Source of the DNA: CAZQXD01 sp964597315
GTDB taxonomy: Bacteria; Pseudomonadota; Gammaproteobacteria; Competibacterales; Competibacteraceae
DNA length: 64,000 nt
Direction: 5' to 3'
NCBI GenBank assembly: GCA_964597315.1
Contig: CAZQXD010000013.1
Span: 1-64,000, forward strand
In this document: positions 17,704 through 25,215 of the stretch, piece after piece
Layout of the letters: each line of letters begins with the position of its first letter
How positions within the stretch are numbered: position 1 is the stretch's first letter
Translations under genes and position numbers: made by a program
The notes under the pieces: generated by a model
What the model saw: the letters and a program-made list of their open reading frames with translations, nothing else
What the model was told of the DNA's origin: nothing
Database searches by the model: none

Positions 17704-18174
17704 TCAGTCCGGCCAGTAGCCGTCGTCCAGGACCTGCTCCAGAGTGAAGGGGCAGGTTTCCGGGAAGGTGGCCAGGGGCAGGCCGGTTTCCCGGCTGGCC
17801 TGTCGCCGTGCCCTGACATACGCCTTGTCCCTGACATCGGGTAGTCGGGTTCTCAGGCTGGGGCTTTCGTCGAACAGGTCTTCCAGGGCATTGCGCTGTT
17901 TGTCGATGGAGATCTCCCAGCTTGCGCCCCGGTGACCCGGCTGATACCGCCACTTGAGCAGGTGCATCAGCAGTTGTTCCAGTCTGGTGATCAGTTCCCT
18001 GCGATTGCTACTGCCCATGCTTTGGATCTCTTCGGCCAGGTTCTCCCGATCCAGGGCGTCCACCTGGCCGGCCCGCAGCAGGGCCGCCTGCTGTTCACTC
18101 CAGGCATGGAAGTCACGCTCATAGAGGCTGTCGGCCGTGTCCTGCCCCAGCCGGGGGCTATCGATCACCTTCAT
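17704..18174 (-). CDS. DUF29 family protein
   Basis: This 156-residue protein fits DUF29: YERDFHAWSEQQAALLRAGQ near the N-terminus, then DRENLAEEIQSMGSSNRREL and LLMHLLKWRYQPGHRGASW. These are the typical conserved blocks (W..Q..LL..G..d.lD..nl.EEie.lg and LL.HLLKw.yqP). DUF29 proteins are small helical proteins, common in cyanobacteria and purple bacteria, with unknown function and frequent presence near mobile or defence regions. The gene lies beside the CRISPR array, which may be coincidental. Confidence 0.85.
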   Translation of the reverse strand: MKVIDSPRLGQDTADSLYERDFHAWSEQQAALLRAGQVDALDRENLAEEIQSMGSSNRRELITRLEQLLMHLLKWRYQPGHRGASWEISIDKQRNALEDLFDESPSLRTRLPDVRDKAYVRARRQASRETGLPLATFPETCPFTLEQVLDDGYWPD

Positions 18175-18384
18175 CGTCTCCTCCCGTCGTGCGGTTGCTT
18201 TATAGGATGCATCGCCCGGCGGGGAGTTTCCAGTCCAAACGTAAGGATTTGTCCGTGAACAGAATACCGATTGTTGTGGCGGCCCTGGCCCTGGTTAGCG
18301 GCGCTAGCACAGCCCCGCAATGGGGCTATCGCGCCGCGCGCTAGCCTTCCCCGCCCTGAACGGCGGGGCTTGCCGCCCACCGGG

Positions 18385-19320
18385 TCAAGCAACATCGGGC
18401 GTCTGGAACGGTGGGGACTCCCGTTCCAGCAGCCGCCAAATGTCATCCACGGCTGGTGCTGGATTATGGTGAAGCCGTTGCAGGACAAGCGTTAGTTGGG
18501 CGCTAACCAATTGATCCTCCAGGGAGATCAGCGTTCCGGCGCGCAGTTCCCGCTCGATCAGTCCCTGGGGCAGCCAGGCGATGCCCAGGCCGAATAAGGC
18601 CATTTCCTTGATGCCCGCCGTAAAAGCGGATTCACAGACGGTCTCGATCCCATGGCGGGTCAGCAGCGAAGGCAGGCAATGGGTCCAGACCACCCGGCCT
18701 AAAAAACTGTCTTGCGGGTAATTGAGCAGCCGCAAGGGGTCTCCGGCCCGAGGTTGGTGGCGGGACCGGCCCGCCTCATCCCGGGCAGTGACGGGAATGA
18801 GGCGCTCCTGGCCGATGTCCAGCCGTTCACTATCTGGACCTGGCGTCGGCAGGAGGACGCCCGGAGCCTCGCAGCACAGCAGGATATCCGCCTCGCCCCG
18901 GGCCAGTTGGGCCACACATTGCTCCCGATTCCCCGAGCGGATGGAAAATACCGTACTGGTCCGCCGGGCTTGCAAGAAGCCCAGCAATTGGGGCAGGTGG
19001 CTGATGGTCAGATTGTGCTGGGTGGTCAGCACGATCCGCTGCCTAGCTTTGGATTCCAGACCCATGGCGCTTTTGAGTTCATGGGCCCGGCTGACCAGGG
19101 CGCGAATTTCCGGCTCGAAACGGGCGGCGGTGGCCGTTAGCCGCATGGGCTGGCCGCGTCGATCCACCAAGTCCACCCCAAGCCACGCTTCGAGCATTTG
19201 GATGCGTCGGGAGAACGCCGGTTGGGTGACATTGCGCAAGGCCGCCGCCTTGGAAAACGTGCCAGCGTCGATTAAAACCAGAAAATCTTCAAGCCATAGC
19301 AGTTTCAAGGGACCCCCCAT
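18385..19320 (-). CDS. LysR-type transcriptional regulator, likely controller of the divergent biosynthetic cluster
   Basis: This 311-residue protein has an N-terminal winged helix-turn-helix (FLVLIDAGTFSKAAALRNVTQPAFSRRIQMLE) and the periplasmic-binding-protein-like effector domain typical of LysR regulators (about 95-300). It is transcribed away from the PLP enzyme gene at 19525 across about 200 AT-rich bases, the classic LysR arrangement. In Burkholderia glumae the toxoflavin genes are controlled by a LysR protein, ToxR, that responds to toxoflavin. The same gene position here suggests control by the cluster's product or an intermediate, which is inference. Confidence 0.9.
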   Translation of the reverse strand: MGGPLKLLWLEDFLVLIDAGTFSKAAALRNVTQPAFSRRIQMLEAWLGVDLVDRRGQPMRLTATAARFEPEIRALVSRAHELKSAMGLESKARQRIVLTTQHNLTISHLPQLLGFLQARRTSTVFSIRSGNREQCVAQLARGEADILLCCEAPGVLLPTPGPDSERLDIGQERLIPVTARDEAGRSRHQPRAGDPLRLLNYPQDSFLGRVVWTHCLPSLLTRHGIETVCESAFTAGIKEMALFGLGIAWLPQGLIERELRAGTLISLEDQLVSAQLTLVLQRLHHNPAPAVDDIWRLLERESPPFQTPDVA

Positions 19321-19453
19321 GAGAAAGGCGGCGAAAAGTCCATTAAGTTATGCAAAAAAAACATGGTGCGCAATAAACACGGCATTTGTCAGCCGATTTC
19401 ATTAAGAGTAGATTTCGTTAAAATCCGTAATTACAGTTGATTGCGCGATGGAT

Positions 19454-19470
19454 TAATAGACCTGTTATTA
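19454..19470. promoter_or_regulatory. Candidate LysR operator (inverted repeat) in the divergent promoter region
   Basis: TAATA and TATTA form a perfect inverted repeat separated by 7 bases. It sits about 55 bases before the start at 19525, within the 204-base divergent spacer shared with the LysR gene. LysR regulators bind interrupted palindromes in such positions. The assignment is by position and symmetry only. Confidence 0.35.
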
Positions 19471-19524
19471 GGTCGTACAGCGACTAGTGAGTTTTTAGCA
19501 TAATCATCCCCTTTGGAGGTCCAG

Positions 19525-20538
19525 ATGCACCTGTCCCGTTTCAAGCGCCTGCATTTCGCCCATTTACCCACCCCCCTGGAGCCTTTGAAAAACCTGAGCC
19601 GGCTATTGGGCGGTCCTGCTATCTGGATCAAACGTGATGATTGCACCGGCCTGTCCAGCGGCGGCAACAAGACTCGGAAGCTAGAGTTTCTGATGGCCGA
19701 CGCCCTGCATCGCAAGGCCGATGTGGTGATTACCCAGGGCGCCACCCAGTCCAATCATGCCCGCCAGACCGCCGCCGCCGCCGCGCTGTTGGGTCTGGGC
19801 TGCCATATCCTCCTGGAAGACCGCACCGGCAGCCAGGACCCGGCGTATAACTACAATGGCAATGTGTTTCTGGATCAGCTCCACGGGGCCACGGTCAGCA
19901 AGCGCCCCGGCGGCGCCAATATGCAGCATGAAATGGAGCAGCTCGCCGAACGGCTCCGGGCCGACGGCCAGCGTCCCTATATCATTCCCGGGGGCGGCTC
20001 CAATGAAATCGGCGCCCTAGGCTATGTAAACGCCGCCCTGGAACTGCTGACCCAGGCCAACGACCGGGGTCTGCGTATCGACCATGTGGTCCACGCCACC
20101 GGCAGCGCCGGGACCCAGGCGGGGCTGGTCACCGGGCTTGCGGCCAGCAACTCCGGCATTCCGGTGCTGGGCATCGGGGTGCGCGCGCCCAAACCGCAAC
20201 AGGAAGAAAACGTCTTCGCCCTGGCCCGGCGCACCGCCGACCACCTGGGACTAGGAGATGTGGTACAGCGCGCCCAGGTGGTGGCCAACTGCGATTATGT
20301 GGGCCAGGGCTATGGCATACCCACCCCGGGCATGGTGGAGGCGGTCACCCTGCTAGCCCGTAGCGAGGGCATTCTGCTGGACCCGGTATACTCGGGCAAA
20401 GGCATGGCCGGGCTGATCGACCTGGTCCGCAAGGGGCATTTCGAGAAAGACGCCAATATCGTGTTTCTGCACACCGGCGGCAGCGCGGCCCTGTTCGGTT
20501 ATCCCCAGGCTTTCGAGTTTCCCGACTATCAGGCGTGA
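19525..20538 (+). CDS. D-cysteine desulfhydrase / L-cysteate sulfo-lyase / ACC deaminase family PLP enzyme
   Basis: This 337-residue fold-II PLP enzyme has the family motif SGGNKTRKLEFLMADA, where the first Lys forms the internal aldimine, then GATQSNHARQTAAAAA and the phosphate-binding HATGSAGTQAG. The family includes D-cysteine desulfhydrase, L-cysteate sulfo-lyase (CuyA) and ACC deaminase; the sequence alone does not choose. The start is set at the ATG at 19525 because GGAGG lies just upstream, whereas an in-frame TTG at 19513 overlaps that site. It is the first gene of the biosynthetic cluster and is followed by an HpsN-like dehydrogenase, which favours a sulfonate or amino acid substrate. 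Confidence 0.85.
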   Translation: MHLSRFKRLHFAHLPTPLEPLKNLSRLLGGPAIWIKRDDCTGLSSGGNKTRKLEFLMADALHRKADVVITQGATQSNHARQTAAAAALLGLGCHILLEDRTGSQDPAYNYNGNVFLDQLHGATVSKRPGGANMQHEMEQLAERLRADGQRPYIIPGGGSNEIGALGYVNAALELLTQANDRGLRIDHVVHATGSAGTQAGLVTGLAASNSGIPVLGIGVRAPKPQQEENVFALARRTADHLGLGDVVQRAQVVANCDYVGQGYGIPTPGMVEAVTLLARSEGILLDPVYSGKGMAGLIDLVRKGHFEKDANIVFLHTGGSAALFGYPQAFEFPDYQA

Positions 20539-20570
20539 GCCGACACTCTGTTCCAGGTGAGGAGGGTTCC

Positions 20571-21875
20571 ATGCGGTATCTGAAACAAGCAGCGGTATCC
20601 GTCGGAGCCGACGACGAAAAAACCACGGCCACGGTCAAGGCCATGCTGGCGGATATCCGCCAGCGTGGGGAGGCGGCGGTGCGGGAGTATGCCCGGCGGT
20701 TCGACCGTTGGGAGGGAGATTTCGTCCTCGAAGACCATAAAAAACAGCGCCTGATTGCCCAGGTGCCGGCGTCTGCCAAAGCCGATATCCGCTTTGCCCA
20801 CCGACAGATTCAGCGTTTTGCCTTGGCCCAGAAGGACAGCCTCCAGGAATTCGAGATCGAAACCGAGCCAGGGGTGCGCCTGGGGCAACGGGTGCTGCCG
20901 GTGCAATGCGCCGGCTGCTATGTGCCGGGGGGGCGCTATGCTCATGCCGCTTCGGCCCTGATGAGCGTGGCCACCGCCAAGGCTGCGGGCGTGCCTTTCG
21001 TGGTGGCCTGCTCGCCGCCCCGGGGCGAGAGCATCGACCCCACCGTGGCCTATGCCCTGGACTTGGCCGGCGCCGATGTGGTGCTGGAAATGGGCGGAGT
21101 GCATGCCATCGCCAGCCTGGCCCAGGGCCTGTTCACGGGCCACAAGGCGGATATTATCGTCGGGCCGGGCAATGCCTATGTGGCCGAAGCCAAGCGCCTG
21201 CTGTTTGGGGAGGTGGGTATCGACGTGTTTGCCGGACCTACCGAATCGGCCATCATCGCCGATGCCGGGGCCGACCCCATGACCATCGCCGTGGACTTGG
21301 TGTCCCAGGCCGAGCATGGACCCAACTCCCCGGTGTGGCTGTTCACCACCGCCGAGGAACTGGGCCGACGGGTGCTGGAGTTGGTTCCCAAAGTGGCCGC
21401 CGATATGCCCAATGCCGAGGTGGTCCAGGCCGCCTGGCGGGATCACGGCGAGGTCATTCTCTGTGACAGCCGGGAGGAAACAGTGCGGATCAGCGACCAG
21501 TACGCCTGCGAGCATCTACAAGTGCTGGCCGAGGACCTGGACTGGTGGCAAGCCCATCTCAATAATTACGGTTCGCTGTTTCTGGGTGAGGGCAGCACCG
21601 TCACCCACGGCGACAAGTGTTCCGGCACCAATCATATCCTCCCTACCCGCCAGGCCGGGCGCTACAGCGGCGGGCTGAATGTGCATAAATTCATGAAAGT
21701 GCTGACCTATCAGAAGCTCAGCCAGGAGGCCAATAAGGTCTTTAGCGCCGTGGGTTCGCGCATCTCTCGGATCGAGGGCATGGAAGGCCACGCCCGGTCC
21801 TGCGACTGGCGGTTGCGAAAATATTTTCCCAACGAGCACTGGGACTTCGAGGTTTACGACCAGCAGCAGTATTGA
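20571..21875 (+). CDS. Histidinol dehydrogenase-family enzyme, sulfopropanediol dehydrogenase (HpsN)-like
   Basis: This 434-residue protein keeps the HisD catalytic set: SQAEHGP with metal ligands Gln and His, CEHLQV with the Glu-His base pair, and EGHARS with the C-terminal His ligand. However, PGGRYAHAASALMSVATAK and HILPTRQAGRYSGGL resemble the HpsN branch, which oxidises (R)-2,3-dihydroxypropane-1-sulfonate to sulfolactate, more than true HisD. There are no his genes around. The likely reaction is NAD-linked two-step oxidation of a primary alcohol to an acid in the cluster's building-block supply. The start is the ATG preceded by GAGGAGGG. Confidence 0.8.
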   Translation: MRYLKQAAVSVGADDEKTTATVKAMLADIRQRGEAAVREYARRFDRWEGDFVLEDHKKQRLIAQVPASAKADIRFAHRQIQRFALAQKDSLQEFEIETEPGVRLGQRVLPVQCAGCYVPGGRYAHAASALMSVATAKAAGVPFVVACSPPRGESIDPTVAYALDLAGADVVLEMGGVHAIASLAQGLFTGHKADIIVGPGNAYVAEAKRLLFGEVGIDVFAGPTESAIIADAGADPMTIAVDLVSQAEHGPNSPVWLFTTAEELGRRVLELVPKVAADMPNAEVVQAAWRDHGEVILCDSREETVRISDQYACEHLQVLAEDLDWWQAHLNNYGSLFLGEGSTVTHGDKCSGTNHILPTRQAGRYSGGLNVHKFMKVLTYQKLSQEANKVFSAVGSRISRIEGMEGHARSCDWRLRKYFPNEHWDFEVYDQQQY

Positions 21876-21896
21876 GCCGGACCCGGAGACGCCGCC

Positions 21897-23120
21897 GTGA
21901 AGACTCTGGAAAAATCCTTTACCCAGCAGGAGCCCATACCCGAGGAAGGCATCGAGCGGGCCGTGGCGGTGCTGCGCGGCGGGCGTTTGCACCGCTATAA
22001 CCTGGCTCCGGGGGAACAGGGGGAGGCCGCGCTTTTAGAGCAAGCCTTCGCCGAGTATATGGGGCTGCCCTATTGCCTGGCTTGCGCCTCCGGGGGCTAT
22101 GCCCTGCATATCGCGTTACGGAGTATCGGGCTGGGCAATGGTGAGCCGGTGCTGTGCAATGCCTTCACCCTATCCCCGGTGCCCGGCGCCATCCATAACG
22201 CGGGCGGGGCGCCGGTGTTGGTGGAGAGCGGCCAGGATTACACCATCGACGTGGCCGACCTGGCGCGGGCCGCCGAGGAGTCCGGCGCCCGGGTGTTGCT
22301 GCTCTCCCATATGCGCGGTCATATAGGCGATATGGACGCCATTATGGCGGTCTGCGATGCCCAGGGCTTGGTGCTGATCGAGGATTGCGCCCATACCATG
22401 GGCGCCCGCTGGCGGGGCCGGATGAGCGGGACTTTTGGCCAGGTGGCCTGCTTCAGCACCCAGACCTATAAACACCTCAATTCCGGCGAGGGGGGATTGC
22501 TGGTCAGCGCCGACCCGGAAATCATGCGCCGGGCCATCATCATGTCCGGCTCCTATATGCTGTACGGCGCCCATCCGGCGGCGCCACCGGCGGATAGCTT
22601 CGGGGACAGTCGGCTGGACAATCCCAATTACAGCGGCCGTATGGATAATCTGAGGGCGGCGATTCTGCGGCCCCAGTTGCGTAACCTGGATGCCAATTGT
22701 CGGCGCTGGAACGCCCGCTACGCTATTCTGGAACAGGGGCTGCGGGCCTTGTCGGCGGTGCGGATTCCGAAGCGGCCCGCCCATGAGGCCTATGTGGGCA
22801 GTTCCATTCAGTTCTCCCTGCCTGGATTCCAGGCTCAGGATATCCGCCGGTTTCTGGCCGCCTGCGAGGCGCGGGGCGTGATCATCAAATGGTTCGGAGA
22901 CACCCAGCCTAGCGGCTATACCAGCCGCTACGACAGTTGGCGTTATCTGCCCCAGCCCCGCCCCCTGCCCAACACCCAGCGGCTACTGTCGACCTTGTGT
23001 GATATGCGCATTCCCCTGACCTTCAGCACAGCGGACTGCCAACTGATCGCCGAGATCATCGCCGAGTCCCTGGCTGCCGTGGCTGGGCGTGATCGGGCCA
23101 CCGGCCCGGGAGGTATCTAA
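21897..23120 (+). CDS. DegT/DnrJ/EryC1/StrS family PLP aminotransferase
   Basis: This 407-residue protein begins at GTG with GGAG upstream. It has the fold-I layout of sugar/cyclitol aminotransferases: LACASGGYALHIALRSIGLG (cofactor phosphate loop), VLIEDCAHTMGARW with the Asp that contacts the pyridine nitrogen, and TQTYKHLNSGEGGLL with the catalytic Lys. DegT enzymes transaminate ketones on nucleotide sugars or secondary-metabolite precursors. It sits 21 bases after the dehydrogenase and overlaps the racemase start by 1 base, so the oxidised product of the neighbour may be its substrate. Confidence 0.9.
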   Translation: MKTLEKSFTQQEPIPEEGIERAVAVLRGGRLHRYNLAPGEQGEAALLEQAFAEYMGLPYCLACASGGYALHIALRSIGLGNGEPVLCNAFTLSPVPGAIHNAGGAPVLVESGQDYTIDVADLARAAEESGARVLLLSHMRGHIGDMDAIMAVCDAQGLVLIEDCAHTMGARWRGRMSGTFGQVACFSTQTYKHLNSGEGGLLVSADPEIMRRAIIMSGSYMLYGAHPAAPPADSFGDSRLDNPNYSGRMDNLRAAILRPQLRNLDANCRRWNARYAILEQGLRALSAVRIPKRPAHEAYVGSSIQFSLPGFQAQDIRRFLAACEARGVIIKWFGDTQPSGYTSRYDSWRYLPQPRPLPNTQRLLSTLCDMRIPLTFSTADCQLIAEIIAESLAAVAGRDRATGPGGI

Positions 23121-23872
23121 TGACAGAACAGGTAGTCGGCATTATCGGCGGCATGGGACCGGAAGCCACGGTGGATCTGATGCGGCGGATTATCGCCGCC
23201 ACCCCGGCCCAGGACGACGCCGATCATATCCATATGCTGGTGGACAATAATCCAAAAGTACCCTCCCGCATCAAGGCCCTGATCGAGGGCGGCGGAGAAA
23301 ATCCAGGCCCCACCCTGGCCCGGATGGCACAGGGCCTGGAGACGGCCGGGGCGGATTTTCTGGTGATCCCCTGCAACACGGCCCATCACTACTGGAGCTA
23401 CGCCGCCGAGGCAGTGACCATACCGGTGTGGAATATCGTGGAGCTGACCTTGGCCAGTATCGCCGCCGCCTCGGGTCCGGCCTCCCGGGGTCCGGCCACC
23501 CGGGGTCCGGCCTCCCGGGTCGGGGTGCTGGCCTCCCCAGCGGTTCGGGATATCCGGCTCTATGAGCGCCACGCCGACGCCTATGCCATGGATTTTTTGT
23601 ATCCCCGGCGCCCGCAGCAACTGCTGGACGTCATTAAGGCGGTCAAGGCCAAACGCCTGGATGAGGAGGGGATCGCCGCTTTCAATGAGGCCGCCCAGGA
23701 ATTACGGGACGCCGGAGCCGACGCACTGGTGCTGGCCTGTACGGAATTTTCGGTCATCGCGGACCGTCTGGATCAGGACATTCCGGTGTTTGACAGCTTG
23801 CAGGTCTTGGCCGAGGGGATCGTGGCCCAGGTCAAAGGGCTGAAGAAGCCTGAGGGCCTGCAAACCGCTTAG
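23120..23872 (+). CDS. Aspartate/glutamate racemase family protein
   Basis: This 250-residue protein shows the family's two catalytic Cys regions: IIGGMGPEATVDL at the start, FLVIPCNTAHHYW (Cys at about 83) and ALVLACTEFSVI (Cys at about 201). Such enzymes racemise acidic amino acids by two-base chemistry, and relatives act on other substrates. The start overlaps the aminotransferase stop (TAATG). An unusual insertion of three nearly identical 15-base units sits at 23474-23518. It may supply a D-amino acid to the ATP-grasp ligases downstream (inference). Confidence 0.88.
   Translation: MTEQVVGIIGGMGPEATVDLMRRIIAATPAQDDADHIHMLVDNNPKVPSRIKALIEGGGENPGPTLARMAQGLETAGADFLVIPCNTAHHYWSYAAEAVTIPVWNIVELTLASIAAASGPASRGPATRGPASRVGVLASPAVRDIRLYERHADAYAMDFLYPRRPQQLLDVIKAVKAKRLDEEGIAAFNEAAQELRDAGADALVLACTEFSVIADRLDQDIPVFDSLQVLAEGIVAQVKGLKKPEGLQTA
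23474..23518 (+). repeat. Three in-frame 15-base tandem repeats inside the racemase gene
   Basis: The unit GGTCCGGCCTCCCGG occurs three times, with one base difference in the middle copy (CAC for CTC). It encodes GPASR-GPATR-GPASR between the first catalytic domain and its partner strand. The length of 15 keeps the frame, so repeat number can change without breaking the gene. Confidence 0.9.
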
Positions 23873-24222
23873 GGGTCTGTATATGTGGCTGTGAACCCCT
23901 GGCCGAAGGGACGCCGTTCCGCCATTCCCGCGCCGCCTCTTCCATCGAAACCGTAGGGCAGGCCCGCTCCCGTCCCATGGTTTAATCCAAGTCGTCCCCT
24001 CCGCCCCTCCCCGCAACAATTGAAACTCATTCCCTGAGCAGGGAAATACCTTGGAAACCGAAAGCTCTTAATGTGCCTATCCATGAGGCCGGGGACATTG
24101 AAGGCGATCCAAACCAAAGTGCCTATCGCCCCCGAGCGCCCGAACCCTCTTTCACTCCAGAACCGGTATCACGCTACCGGCCGGCGTGGGTCCTGAAAAA
24201 ACGAGGCGGCGAGACAAAAGCA
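23873..24222. other. 350-base non-coding gap inside the biosynthetic cluster
   Basis: No convincing gene is present. A GTG at 24073 is in frame with the next gene, but the extension it would add is low-complexity and lacks a ribosome binding site. The gap probably holds a second promoter of the cluster. I see TTGAAA at 24020-24025 but no good -10 at the right distance. Confidence 0.45.
24165..24182. promoter_or_regulatory. Perfect inverted repeat upstream of the ToxD-like gene
   Basis: CCGGTA, six bases, TACCGG. It lies about 40 bases before the ATG at 24223, in the only large gap of the cluster. It could be an operator or a small RNA hairpin; nothing else identifies it. Confidence 0.25.
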
Positions 24223-25215
24223 ATGGCTTATCCAACAGCTCCAATCAGCTTGACGACCACGTCCACCGACCGGGAGATCATGGGTTATCCCGAAGCGTAT
24301 GTTGCCACCCGGCACGACGAGCTACAGCGGTTGATGCTGCCGTTCATGGGCAGGAGCACCGACGAACTGATCGCCCTTTGCGAGTCCGTGGCCGCCCCCC
24401 TGGAACAGCGGCTGGGCGCCGGTACCTTATTGGGCATCCTGGGGGACCCGCGGATCGATACCTTGAACCCGGCCATGGTCCAGGTGGACGGTGGGACGGT
24501 CACCATCGGCCTGGATTATGAGGACTTGGACCGGGTGGTCGCCGACTACGGGGATCTGTTTATAGACCGGAGTTGGATCGAAAAAGAATGCCCCGCCCAT
24601 CAGGTTGAACTCAAGCCCTATGGGATCGCCCGCTATCCGGTCACCAACAGCGAATTCCGCGCCTTTCTGCTAGCGACTGGTTATCCAGAAATTCCCACCA
24701 GTTGGGAACTGGGCCGCTATCCAGACCACCAGGCCAATCACCCCGTCTACACTGTGACCGCCGCCGCCGCCGCCGCCTATGCCGCCTGGCTGGTGGAGCG
24801 GACCGGCCGCCGGTTCCGGCTGCCCACGGAGGCGGAATGGGAATACGCCGCCGCCGGTCCCGGACGCCGGACGTTTCCCTGGGGGGAGGGCTTCGAGCCG
24901 GACCATGCCAATACCATCGAGAGCGGCCTGCTGCGCAGCACGCCGGTGGGGATTTTCCCCAAGGGCCGCTCGCCCTTCGGGGCCGAGGACATGGCCGGCA
25001 ATGTGGAGGAATACGTGGCCGAGGATTATGCCCCGTACCCGGGTGGCCCGCAGATTGCCGATGACCTGGTGGAACGGGTGGGCGACTACCGGGTGGCCCG
25101 GGGTGGCAGTTTCAGCCGCTTTCGGGATCTGGCCCGCTGCAAGCGCCGCCACGGTCGTTACCCCCGGGCGGTTTACGTGATGGGGTTCCGGCTGGTGGAG
25201 GAGCGGCTGCCATGA
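24223..25215 (+). CDS. FGE/SUMF1-fold protein, ToxD-like
   Basis: This 330-residue protein ends in a formylglycine-generating-enzyme (sulfatase-modifying) domain from about residue 85: MVQVDGGTVTIG, YPVTNSEFRAFL, FRLPTEAEWEYAAAG, FGAEDMAGNVEEYVA and the final RVARGGSFSRF..GFRLVEE. Only one Cys (ARCKRRH) lies near the site where true FGE has a pair, so formylglycine formation is unlikely. Toxoflavin clusters encode an FGE-fold protein (ToxD), which fits here given the ToxB-, ToxC-, ToxE- and ToxA-like neighbours. The start is chosen at MAYPT rather than the upstream GTG. The stop overlaps the next start by 4 bases. Confidence 0.82.
   Translation: MAYPTAPISLTTTSTDREIMGYPEAYVATRHDELQRLMLPFMGRSTDELIALCESVAAPLEQRLGAGTLLGILGDPRIDTLNPAMVQVDGGTVTIGLDYEDLDRVVADYGDLFIDRSWIEKECPAHQVELKPYGIARYPVTNSEFRAFLLATGYPEIPTSWELGRYPDHQANHPVYTVTAAAAAAYAAWLVERTGRRFRLPTEAEWEYAAAGPGRRTFPWGEGFEPDHANTIESGLLRSTPVGIFPKGRSPFGAEDMAGNVEEYVAEDYAPYPGGPQIADDLVERVGDYRVARGGSFSRFRDLARCKRRHGRYPRAVYVMGFRLVEERLP

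Noticed and set aside
18255..18344. 29-residue signal-peptide-like frame starting GTG after AAGGAT
   Set aside because: Hydrophobic and preceded by an SD-like sequence, but ends right after the signal-like part; likely a remnant or chance frame. Not enough to call a gene.
20571..21875. Calling this gene hisD (histidinol dehydrogenase of histidine synthesis)
   Set aside because: Catalytic residues match, but no his genes are near and the active-site surroundings resemble the HpsN branch.
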